A stretch of DNA of 64,000 nucleotides, taken from Streptomyces fradiae. GTDB taxonomy: Bacteria > Actinomycetota > Actinomycetes > Streptomycetales > Streptomycetaceae. The position numbers were made by a program, and so were the translations under genes. The notes below the pieces were generated by a model. It was given only the letters and a program-made list of their open reading frames with translations. It had not been told where the DNA came from and ran no database searches. The stretch lies in contig NZ_CP065958.1 of NCBI RefSeq assembly GCF_041270065.1, positions 6,758,001 to 6,822,000 on the forward strand, in the 5' to 3' direction. Positions 8,181 to 15,628 of this stretch are shown here, piece by piece (position 1 is the first letter of the stretch; each line of letters begins with the position of its first letter).

Positions 8181-9854
8181 TCACTCCTCGCCGTCCCCGC
8201 TCGTACGGGACCGCGCCGCCCGGCGCAGCCGGTGGTGCCGGGCCGCGCCCTGCTCGGTGATCGCCTCGCCGACCATCGCCCGCACCGCGTCCCGGACGCC
8301 GTGCAGCGCGTGGTGCCGGGCCGGGCCCGCACCCGGGTCCTCGCGGAGCTCCTTCAGAAGCGCCCAGCACAGGGCCAGCATGACGAGGACGAAGGGAAGT
8401 GCCACCAGGATGGTCGCCGTCTGGAGCGAGTCCAGACCGCCGACGACGAGCAGGACGGCGGCGACGCAGGCCATCAGCACGCCCCAGGTCACCACCAGCC
8501 AGGTCGGCGGGTGCAGCGAGCCGTGGCTGGTGAGCGAGCCCATCACCAGGGAGGCCGAGTCCGCGCTGGTCACGAAATAGGTCATCACCAGGAGCATCGC
8601 GATGTACGAGGTGACGGTGCCGATCGGCAGCCCGTCCAGCATGGCGAACAGCGAGGCCTCCACGCCGTCCGCCACGGCACCCGCCAGATCCTCCTGGCCC
8701 GTCGACTGGAGCCGGATCGCGGTGCCGCCCATCACGCAGAACCAGAGCACCGTGGCGCCCGAAGGGACGAGCAGCACCCCGATGAGGAACTCCCGTACGG
8801 TCCGGCCGTGCGAGATCCGGGCGATGAAGGTGCCGACGAACGGCGCCCAGGACAGCCACCACGCCCAGTAGAAGATCGTCCACGCCCCCAGCCACGTCCG
8901 GTCCGAGAAGGCGCCCGTGCGGGTCGCCAGCGGCAGCAGCTGATGGAGGTAGCCGCCCAGCGAGGCCGGGATGGTGTCCAGAACGTACACGGTCGGACCG
9001 AGAAGGAAGACGAAGACCATCAGGCACGCGGCGAGCACGATGTTCACCGTGGACAGCCACTTCACACCCTTGTGCAGCCCGGAGAAGGCGGAGAGCACGA
9101 AGGCCGCCGAGAGCGACACGATGATGACCAGCTCGGTCGCCGTGGAGTCCTCGACTCCCGTGGTGATGTTCAGGCCCTTCGCCACCTGGAGCGCGCCCAG
9201 GCCCAGGCTGGTCGCCGTGCCGAACACCGTCGCGAAGACGGCCAGCAGGTCGATCGCCTTGCCGGGCCAGGACCGTGCCCGACGCTCGCCCATCAGCGGC
9301 ACGAACGCGGCGCTGAGCAGGTTTCCGCGCCCCTTGCGGAAGCCCGCGTAGGCCAGGGCGAGGCCCGCGATGCCGTAGATCGCCCAGGGAGTGAGCGTCC
9401 AGTGGAAGAACGAGTACTCCATCGCGAGCAGGGCCGCCCCGCCCGACTGGGGCTGCACGCCGCTCCCCGGCGGCGGGTCGAGGAAGTGCTGAAGCGGTTC
9501 GCCCACGCCGTAGAACATCAGCCCGATGCCCATGCCGGCGCTGAACATCATGGCGATCCACGCCAGGTTGGTGAACTCCGGCTCCGAGTCGTCCGCGCCC
9601 AGCCGGATCCGGCCGAAGCGGCTGAGCGCGATCAGCACGCACAGGACCAGGAAGACGTCCGCGGCGACGACGAACATCCAGGCGAAGTTGTCGAGGACCC
9701 AGCCGAGGGCGGTGTCGGAGGCATCGGCGAACGAGTCCTTGCCGAGGGCCGCCCAGGCGACGACGGCGACGACGGCCGCCATGCCGATCCCGATGACCTT
9801 CGGGTCGGGCCGAGGTTTCTGTCCGCCGCTTTGATCGATCAGTTCCGTACTCAC
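8181..9854 (-). CDS. BCCT family (betaine/carnitine/choline) transporter
   Basis: This 557-aa integral membrane protein has about 12 hydrophobic segments. It carries the BCCT fingerprints: the glycine-rich GMGIGLMFYGVGEP in TM3, and a tryptophan/aromatic-rich substrate segment FYWAWWLSWAPFVGTF around TM8. Family members import quaternary amines, usually glycine betaine or choline, with Na+ or H+. The GTG start (VSTELIDQ) was chosen because the reading frame upstream runs antisense to the glycerate kinase gene and lacks coding character. The charged C-terminal tail ends in acidic residues. It diverges from glycerate kinase. Confidence 0.92.
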   Translation of the reverse strand: MSTELIDQSGGQKPRPDPKVIGIGMAAVVAVVAWAALGKDSFADASDTALGWVLDNFAWMFVVAADVFLVLCVLIALSRFGRIRLGADDSEPEFTNLAWIAMMFSAGMGIGLMFYGVGEPLQHFLDPPPGSGVQPQSGGAALLAMEYSFFHWTLTPWAIYGIAGLALAYAGFRKGRGNLLSAAFVPLMGERRARSWPGKAIDLLAVFATVFGTATSLGLGALQVAKGLNITTGVEDSTATELVIIVSLSAAFVLSAFSGLHKGVKWLSTVNIVLAACLMVFVFLLGPTVYVLDTIPASLGGYLHQLLPLATRTGAFSDRTWLGAWTIFYWAWWLSWAPFVGTFIARISHGRTVREFLIGVLLVPSGATVLWFCVMGGTAIRLQSTGQEDLAGAVADGVEASLFAMLDGLPIGTVTSYIAMLLVMTYFVTSADSASLVMGSLTSHGSLHPPTWLVVTWGVLMACVAAVLLVVGGLDSLQTATILVALPFVLVMLALCWALLKELREDPGAGPARHHALHGVRDAVRAMVGEAITEQGAARHHRLRRAARSRTSGDGEE

Positions 9855-9861
9855 CGGCCCC

Positions 9862-9923
9862 ACTATGGTGCGGAATATCCCCTTATCAGGGGGTGGCACG
9901 CCGTCTTCCGGTACGGATAGGGT
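9862..9923. promoter_or_regulatory. Divergent promoter region, BCCT transporter and glycerate kinase
   Basis: On the minus strand CATAGT (9867-9862) ends 7 bases before the BCCT GTG start, another leaderless-type spacing. Between the two promoters lies a near-palindrome, CCCCTTATCAGGGG (9879-9892). On the plus strand TAGGGT (9918-9923) can serve as the -10 for glycerate kinase, giving a leader of about 35 nt. The assignments are inferred from spacing. Confidence 0.4.
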
Positions 9924-9965
9924 CGGCCCTGGCGCGACTGCCTGTTCGAAAGCAAGGGATGCAAG

Positions 9966-11117
9966 GTGACGGACGGAGCAGTAACTGAGGTCGCACGCGT
10001 GCTCGTCGCGGCCGACAAGTTCAAGGGCTCGCTCACGGCCGTACAGGTCGCGGAGCGGGTCACAGCAGGTCTGCGACGGGTCGTCCCGGAGCTCGAGGTG
10101 GAGACGCTGCCCGTCGCAGACGGGGGCGACGGCACCGTGGCCGCGGCCGTGGCGGCCGGGTTCGACCGGCGCGAGGTCACCGTGACCGGGCCGGTCGGCG
10201 AACCGGTCACGGCCGCGTTCGCGCTGCGCGGGACCACCGCGGTGGTGGAGATGGCGGAGGCCTCCGGCCTCCAGCTGCTGCCCGCCGGGGTCTTCGCCCC
10301 GCTCACCGCCACCACGTACGGGTCGGGCGAGCTGCTGCGCGCCGCGCTCGACGCGGGCGCCACCACGATCGTCTTCGGCGTCGGCGGCAGCGCCACCACC
10401 GACGGCGGCGCCGGCATGCTCGCCGCGCTCGGCGCGGTCTTCCTCGACGCGGACGGCAATCCGGTCGGCCCGGGCGGCGGCGCCCTCGCCGACCTCGCCT
10501 CGGCGGACCTGTCGGGCGTCGACCCGCGCTTCGCGGGCGTCGATCTCGTCCTCGCCAGCGACGTGGACAACCCGCTGACCGGCCCGAAGGGCTGCGCGGC
10601 GGTGTACGGCCCGCAGAAGGGCGCGACCCCCGAGGACGTCGAGACCCTCGACACGGCCCTCGCGCACTACGCGCGGGTCCTGGAGAAGGCGATCGGCGCC
10701 AAGGCCGCCGAGCTCGCCGCCTCCCCGGGCGCGGGCGGCGCGGGCGGCATCGGCTACGGCGCCCTGCTGCTCGGCGCGAGCTTCCGCCCCGGCATCGAGC
10801 TGATGCTGGACGTGCTCGGCTTCGCCCCCGCCCTGGAGCGCGCCACCCTGGTCATCACCGGCGAGGGCTCGCTCGACGAGCAGACCCTGCACGGCAAGGC
10901 TCCGGCGGGCGTCGCCGCGGCCGCCCGCGCGGCCGGCAAGGAGGTCGTCGCGGTCTGCGGCCGCCTGGCCCTCACTCCCGTGGCCCTGGGCACCGCCGGC
11001 ATCCGCCGCGCCTACCCGCTCACGGACCTGGAGCCGGACCCGGCCAAGTCCATCCCGAACGCGGGCCCGCTCCTGGAGCAGGTCTCGGCGAACATCGCGC
11101 GGGACTTCCTGGCGTAG
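9966..11117 (+). CDS. Glycerate kinase (type 1, GarK/GlxK family)
   Basis: The 383-aa protein shows the family motifs: VAADKFKGSLTA near the N-terminus, LPVADGGDGTV, a glycine-rich GVGGSATTDGGAGM segment, and ITGEGSLDEQTL in the C-terminal region. It phosphorylates D-glycerate, feeding glyoxylate-derived carbon into glycolysis. That fits loosely with the neighbouring ethylmalonyl-CoA pathway, which releases glyoxylate. The GTG at 9966 follows AAGCAAGGGATGCAAG; an internal GTG a few codons later is possible. A strong terminator follows. Confidence 0.92.
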   Translation: MTDGAVTEVARVLVAADKFKGSLTAVQVAERVTAGLRRVVPELEVETLPVADGGDGTVAAAVAAGFDRREVTVTGPVGEPVTAAFALRGTTAVVEMAEASGLQLLPAGVFAPLTATTYGSGELLRAALDAGATTIVFGVGGSATTDGGAGMLAALGAVFLDADGNPVGPGGGALADLASADLSGVDPRFAGVDLVLASDVDNPLTGPKGCAAVYGPQKGATPEDVETLDTALAHYARVLEKAIGAKAAELAASPGAGGAGGIGYGALLLGASFRPGIELMLDVLGFAPALERATLVITGEGSLDEQTLHGKAPAGVAAAARAAGKEVVAVCGRLALTPVALGTAGIRRAYPLTDLEPDPAKSIPNAGPLLEQVSANIARDFLA

Positions 11118-11171
11118 GCCGCCCCGGCCGCCGAGACCCATTCGGAGACCCATTCGGAAAGCCCAGACCAT

Positions 11172-11211
11172 ACGGAAGGGCCCGGACGCTTCCGCGTCCG
11201 GGCCCTTCCGT
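11172..11211. terminator. Strong bidirectional hairpin terminator
   Basis: A perfect 18-bp stem (11172-11189 with 11194-11211) closes on a TTCC tetraloop, between the convergent glycerate kinase and pssA genes. There is no long U tract, as is usual in Streptomyces. Just upstream a 12-bp sequence, GAGACCCATTCG, is directly repeated (about 11133-11156). Confidence 0.85.
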
Positions 11212-11234
11212 TCGTGCCATCCACTCCGCCGTGG

Positions 11235-12113
11235 CTACCGCAGCTGTGCGGCCTCCGCCTGGCGGGCCTCACGGCTCTCACGCCGGTTGTCGCGGAAGGT
11301 GTTCACTCGCCGGGCCGTCGCGAAGAGGGGGATCACGGCGCCCATCACCACCTGCAGCGCGCAGCCGGTCTGGAGGAGGAACTGTCCGCCCGGAGCGTCG
11401 AACGCCCATGCGGCCAGCATGGCCATGGCGCCGACGATCCAGCTGAGCATGGCCACCGCGAGGACACCCCGCGGCTTCGGGTACTCGACCCGGCTCACCA
11501 TCAGCCAGGCGACGCCGATGATCGCGAGCAGCGTCGGGATGAACGGCAGCTCGAGCAGGACGATCGACACGACGGTCAGCGCGCCGAAGGGGCTCGGCAT
11601 GCCCTGGAACATGCCGTCCTTCATCGTCACGCAGGAGAACCGCGCGAGTCTCAGCACCACCGCGAGCAGCACCAGGACCGCGGCCACCGCCGAGACCTTC
11701 TGCTGCGCGCCGGGCGTGACCATGCCGTACACGAGTACGAAGTAGGCCGGGGCGAGACCGAAGCTGATCAGGTCCGAGAGGTTGTCGAGCTCGGCGCCCA
11801 TCGGCGAGCTGCGGAGCTTGCGCGCCACGATGCCGTCGAAGAGGTCGAAGATCGCCGCGGCCAGCATGAGGATCACGGCGGTGGCGGCGCTGTTGCGCGC
11901 CATGCCGGTCTCGCTGCTCCCGGTGAGGTGCGGGATGAGGATGCCGGTGGTGGTGAAGTACACCGCCATGAAGCCGCACGTGGCGTTACCGAGCGTGAGG
12001 GCGTCCGCTATGGACAGCCTCAGCGACAGCGGCATCTCCTCGGCGTCGTCGGCGTCCGCCTCCGACTCGGCGACCCATTCGGCCGCCCGTGTGTCGGGAT
12101 CAATCACGGTCAA
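11235..12113 (-). CDS. pssA: CDP-diacylglycerol--serine O-phosphatidyltransferase
   Basis: The 292-aa membrane protein carries a complete CDP-alcohol phosphatidyltransferase signature: DGIVARK, then GAELDNLSD with the metal-binding aspartates, matching DGx2ARx8Gx3Dx3D. About eight hydrophobic segments follow. It makes phosphatidylserine in the membrane. The N-terminus overlaps the 3' end of psd by 14 bases, so the two enzymes that make phosphatidylethanolamine are coupled in one operon with psd first. Confidence 0.93.
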   Translation of the reverse strand: MTVIDPDTRAAEWVAESEADADDAEEMPLSLRLSIADALTLGNATCGFMAVYFTTTGILIPHLTGSSETGMARNSAATAVILMLAAAIFDLFDGIVARKLRSSPMGAELDNLSDLISFGLAPAYFVLVYGMVTPGAQQKVSAVAAVLVLLAVVLRLARFSCVTMKDGMFQGMPSPFGALTVVSIVLLELPFIPTLLAIIGVAWLMVSRVEYPKPRGVLAVAMLSWIVGAMAMLAAWAFDAPGGQFLLQTGCALQVVMGAVIPLFATARRVNTFRDNRRESREARQAEAAQLR

Positions 12114-12756
12114 TGCGAGTCACCCCCGCAGTCGTGGGCTGACCGACCTCGACCGCGACCTCGACACCCTCGGGGAGGTAGATGTCGACCCGCGAACCGA
12201 AGCGGATCAGCCCGATCCGGTCACCCTGCTCGACCTTCGTCCCCTGCGGGATGTACGGCACGATCCGCCGGGCCACGGCGCCGGCGATCTGCACCATCTC
12301 GATGTCGCCGAGCTCGGTGTCGAAGTGCCAGACAACGCGCTCGTTGTTCTCGCTCTCCTTGTTGAACGCCGGCACGAAGCCGCCGGGGACGTGCTCCACG
12401 GACGTCACCGTGCCGGCCAGCGGCGCGCGGTTGACGTGGACGTTCAGCGGGCTCATGAAGATGGCGACGCGGGTGCGTCCGTCCTTCCACGGCATGATGC
12501 TCTGCACCACGCCGTCGGCGGGCGAGATGACCCGGCCCTGGGCGATCTCTCGCTCGGGGTCGCGGAAGAACCACAGCATGCCGGCCGCGAGAGCGGTGGC
12601 CGGCACGGCGATCGCCTTGGCGCGCGACGACTTGCGCGAGCGCGCCAGGCTGAGCGCCGCGGTGGCGACGGTCGGCAGAAGCCACGGCGATGCTCCGCGT
12701 GCGATGCGTACGCCCTTGAGGCGGTCGCGGTGTGCAGAGGTTTGGCTGTGGGGCAT
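12100..12756 (-). CDS. psd: Phosphatidylserine decarboxylase (short, archaeal-type)
   Basis: The 218-aa protein is of the short membrane-anchored type. A hydrophobic hairpin lies near residues 25-70, followed by the soluble domain with SPADGVVQ and NVHVNRAP. Near the C-terminus is FGSRVD, where the GS peptide bond is expected to self-cleave and leave the pyruvoyl group. It decarboxylates phosphatidylserine to phosphatidylethanolamine. The ATG at 12756 is favoured over an upstream reading frame because a promoter with good spacing lies at 12817-12845. It is followed directly by pssA. Confidence 0.92.
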   Translation of the reverse strand: MPHSQTSAHRDRLKGVRIARGASPWLLPTVATAALSLARSRKSSRAKAIAVPATALAAGMLWFFRDPEREIAQGRVISPADGVVQSIMPWKDGRTRVAIFMSPLNVHVNRAPLAGTVTSVEHVPGGFVPAFNKESENNERVVWHFDTELGDIEMVQIAGAVARRIVPYIPQGTKVEQGDRIGLIRFGSRVDIYLPEGVEVAVEVGQPTTAGVTRIDRD

Positions 12757-12816
12757 GGATGACCTTCGTAGCGGATGATGCCGCGCTGGAATCGGGGACG
12801 GCGGCTTTCGGGCGAT

Positions 12817-12845
12817 GCTATCGGTTGCGGGCCGCAACTGGGCAA
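12817..12845 (-). promoter_or_regulatory. psd-pssA promoter with a palindrome in the spacer
   Basis: On the minus strand TTGCCC (12845-12840) and GATAGC (12822-12817) are separated by 17 bp. The spacer contains GTTGCGGGCCGCAAC (12824-12838), a perfect 7+1+7 inverted repeat. A repressor bound there would block the promoter. Transcription would start near 12810, about 54 nt before psd. Confidence 0.55.
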
Positions 12846-12924
12846 GCCAGAAGCCGAGTCGGCGGCCGGAAGACGAACACAGGGTGTGATCTTCTTCGCG
12901 GCCAAACCGACCCAAATCCGACAA

Positions 12925-14130
12925 TCAACCCTGGAAGCGGTACTCCTCGAGCAACCGTCGACCAATGATCATTTTCTGGATCTCGGCGGTACCTTCGCCG
13001 ATGAGCAGCATCGGGGCCTCGCGGTAGAGGCGCTCGATCTCGTACTCCTTCGAGAACCCGTAGCCACCGTGAATGCGGAACGCATCCTCGACGACCTCCT
13101 TGCAATATTCGGAGGCGAGGTACTTCGCCATCCCTGCTTCGAGGTCGTTTCGTTCCCCGGAGTCCTTTTTGCGTGCTGCGTTCACCATCATGGCATGAGC
13201 GGCCTCGACCTTGGTAGCCATCTCGGCAAGCTTGAACTGAATCGCCTGGTGCTGGGCGATCTGCTTGCCGAAAGTGTGACGCTGCTGGGCATACTGGACG
13301 CCGAGTTCGAAAGCACGCTGCGCGACGCCGCAGCCACGGGCCGCGACATTCACGCGGCCGACTTCCACGCCGTCCATCATTTGGTAAAACCCTCGGCCGG
13401 TGACGCCGCCGAGGACCCGATTGGCCGGAATGCGCAGTCCGTCCATGATGAGTTCGGTCGTGTCGACGCCCTTGTAACCCATCTTCTCGATCTTGCCCGG
13501 AATGGTGAGGCCGGGGCGGACCTCTCCGAAGCCGGGCTCCTTCTCGACGAGGAAGGTCGTCATCGACTTGTGCGGGGCGGTGCCCTCGGGGTGTCCTTCG
13601 TCACTTCGGACGAGAACGGCCACCAGCGTTGACGTGCCGCCGTTCGTCAGCCACATCTTCTGGCCGTTGAGGACGTACTCGTCGCCGTCCTTGACCGCCT
13701 TCGACGTGATCGCCGACACGTCCGAGCCGAGACCCGGCTCCGACATCGAGAACGCGCCGCGCGTCTCGCCGGCCGCCATCCGCGGCAGGAAGTAGTCCTT
13801 CTGCTCCTGCGTGCCGTGCTGCTTCAGCATGTACGCCACGATGAAGTGGGTGTTGATGATGCCGGAGACCGACATCCAGCCGCGGGCGATCTCCTCCACG
13901 CACAGCGCGTAGGTGAGCAGCGACTCACCCAGGCCCCCGTACTCCTCGGGGATCATCAGACCGAAGACGCCGAGCTCCTTCAGCCCGTCCACGATCTGCT
14001 GCGGGTACTCGTCGCGGTGCTCCAGCTCCGTCGCGACCGGGATGATCTCCTTGTCGACGAAGTCCCGGACGGTGGAGAGGATCTCCTGCTGGACGTCGGT
14101 CAGACCGTGGGTCTGGGCGAGTCGCGCCAT
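12925..14130 (-). CDS. Acyl-CoA dehydrogenase, likely methylsuccinyl-CoA dehydrogenase
   Basis: The 401-aa flavoprotein has the acyl-CoA dehydrogenase domains in order, with FSMSEPGLGSD (FAD/substrate loop), MWLTNGG, and the C-terminal IHGGYGFSKEYEIERLYRE and IGEGTAEIQ. Its position as the last gene of the ethylmalonyl-CoA operon indicates the methylsuccinyl-CoA to mesaconyl-CoA step. It is shorter than the proteobacterial enzyme, which as I recall has an N-terminal extension. The gap to the upstream MaoC gene is 2 bp. Confidence 0.88.
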   Translation of the reverse strand: MARLAQTHGLTDVQQEILSTVRDFVDKEIIPVATELEHRDEYPQQIVDGLKELGVFGLMIPEEYGGLGESLLTYALCVEEIARGWMSVSGIINTHFIVAYMLKQHGTQEQKDYFLPRMAAGETRGAFSMSEPGLGSDVSAITSKAVKDGDEYVLNGQKMWLTNGGTSTLVAVLVRSDEGHPEGTAPHKSMTTFLVEKEPGFGEVRPGLTIPGKIEKMGYKGVDTTELIMDGLRIPANRVLGGVTGRGFYQMMDGVEVGRVNVAARGCGVAQRAFELGVQYAQQRHTFGKQIAQHQAIQFKLAEMATKVEAAHAMMVNAARKKDSGERNDLEAGMAKYLASEYCKEVVEDAFRIHGGYGFSKEYEIERLYREAPMLLIGEGTAEIQKMIIGRRLLEEYRFQG

Positions 14131-14132
14131 GA

Positions 14133-14645
14133 CTACTTCCCCTGTTCCTTCAGCTCGGGGCGGCCGGGCTGCTCGCCGCCGCGCGCGTCGATGTACTCGG
14201 CGGTCGGGACCATGACCTTGCGGCGGAAGACGCACACCAGGGTGCCGTCCTGCTTGTAGCCCTTGGTCTCGACGTAGACGATGCCGCGGTCGCTCTTCGA
14301 CTTCGACGGCGTCTTGTCCAGGACGGTCGTCTCGCCGTAGATGGTGTCGCCGTGGAAGGTCGGCGCCACGTGGCGCAGCGACTCGATCTCCAGGTTGGCG
14401 ATGGCCTTGCCGGAGACGTCCGGCACGGACATGCCGAGCAGCAGCGAGTAGATGTAGTTGCCGACGACGACGTTCTTCTTGAAGTCCGTCGTGTTCTCCG
14501 CGTAATTCACGTCCATGTGAAGCGGGTGGTGGTTCATCGTCAGCAGACAGAAGAGGTGGTCGTCGTACTCGGTGACCGTCTTCCCGGGCCAGTGCTTGTA
14601 GACGGCGCCGATCTCGAACTCTTCGTAGGTGCGGCCGAACTGCAT
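14133..14645 (-). CDS. MaoC-family hydratase, likely mesaconyl-CoA hydratase
   Basis: The 170-aa protein has a single hot-dog fold of the MaoC type: NHHPLHMDVNYAENT provides the hydratase catalytic Asp/His region (substrate-side D and H). In the operon it would hydrate mesaconyl-CoA to beta-methylmalyl-CoA. The proteobacterial enzyme is, from memory, a double hot-dog of about 340 aa, so a dimer of this half-size protein is the likely unit here. It sits 5 bp after the lyase gene and 2 bp before the dehydrogenase. Confidence 0.85.
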   Translation of the reverse strand: MQFGRTYEEFEIGAVYKHWPGKTVTEYDDHLFCLLTMNHHPLHMDVNYAENTTDFKKNVVVGNYIYSLLLGMSVPDVSGKAIANLEIESLRHVAPTFHGDTIYGETTVLDKTPSKSKSDRGIVYVETKGYKQDGTLVCVFRRKVMVPTAEYIDARGGEQPGRPELKEQGK

Positions 14646-14650
14646 GGGAC

Positions 14651-15628
14651 TCAGGCCTCCGGGATCTCGAACTTGGTGGTGCGCTGCATGCCGGCGGCGC
14701 GGCCCTTGCCGGAGATGACCAGGGCCATCTTGCGGGAGGCCTCGTCGATCATCTCGTCGCCGAGCATCGCGGAGCCCTTCTTGCCGCCGGCCTCGGAGGT
14801 GTAGTAGTCGTACGCGTCGAGGATCAGCTCGGCGTGGTCGTAGTCCTCCTGCGAGGGCGAGTAGATCTCGTTCGCGGCGGCGACCTGGTCCGGGTGCAGC
14901 ACCCACTTGCCGTCGAAGCCCAGGGCGGCGGAGCGCTGGGCGACCGCGCGGTAGCCCTCCGGGTTGCGGATCTGCAGGTAGGGGCCGTCGATCGCCTGCA
15001 GGTTGTTGGCGCGGGCGGCCATCAGGATGCTCATCAGGATGTGGTGGTAGGCGTCCGCCGGGTAGCCGGGCGGCTGCTCGCCGACGACGAGGGACTTCAT
15101 GTTGATGGAGGCCATGAAGTCGGCCGGGCCGAAGATGATCGTCTCGACGCGCGGCGAGGCCTGCGCGATCGCGTTGACGTTGTTCAGGCCCTGGGCGTTC
15201 TCGATCTGCGCCTCGATGCCGATCTTGCCGACCTCGAAGCCCATGGTCTTCTCGATCTGGGTGAGCAGCAGGTCGAGCGCGACGATCTGCTCGGCGTTCT
15301 GCACCTTCGGCAGCATGATGCAGTCGAGGTTCTGGCCGGCGCCCTCGACGACGGTGACGACGTCACGGTACGTCCAGTGGGTCGTCCAGTCGTTGACGCG
15401 GACCACACGGGTCTTGCCGGTCCAGTCGCCCTCGTTCAGGAACTTCACGATGGTGTGGCGGGCGTCCGGCTTGGCCAGCGGCGCGCACGCGTCCTCCAGG
15501 TCGAGGAAGACCTGGTCGGCGGCGAGGCCCTGGGCCTTCTCCAGGAAGCGCGGGTTGGAGCCGGGCACCGCGAGGCAGGAGCGGCGCGGGCGCAGCCGGT
15601 TCACAGGGGAAGCGGGCGTGCTGGTCAT
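14651..15628 (-). CDS. mcl: HpcH/HpaI lyase, L-malyl-CoA/beta-methylmalyl-CoA lyase
   Basis: The 325-aa protein has the CitE-like TIM-barrel signatures: RSCLAVPGSNPRFLEKA, VFLDLEDAC (metal-binding acidic pair), IEAQIENAQG (metal-binding glutamate) and IFGPADF. It cleaves beta-methylmalyl-CoA to glyoxylate and propionyl-CoA in the ethylmalonyl-CoA pathway and may also split malyl-CoA. Its ATG overlaps the mutase stop by 4 bases. Confidence 0.9.
   Translation of the reverse strand: MTSTPASPVNRLRPRRSCLAVPGSNPRFLEKAQGLAADQVFLDLEDACAPLAKPDARHTIVKFLNEGDWTGKTRVVRVNDWTTHWTYRDVVTVVEGAGQNLDCIMLPKVQNAEQIVALDLLLTQIEKTMGFEVGKIGIEAQIENAQGLNNVNAIAQASPRVETIIFGPADFMASINMKSLVVGEQPPGYPADAYHHILMSILMAARANNLQAIDGPYLQIRNPEGYRAVAQRSAALGFDGKWVLHPDQVAAANEIYSPSQEDYDHAELILDAYDYYTSEAGGKKGSAMLGDEMIDEASRKMALVISGKGRAAGMQRTTKFEIPEA

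Noticed and set aside
9855..11171. Extension of the BCCT gene upstream to a 996-aa product
   Set aside because: The added part runs antisense to glycerate kinase and lacks BCCT features; the GTG at 9854 follows a promoter-like element.
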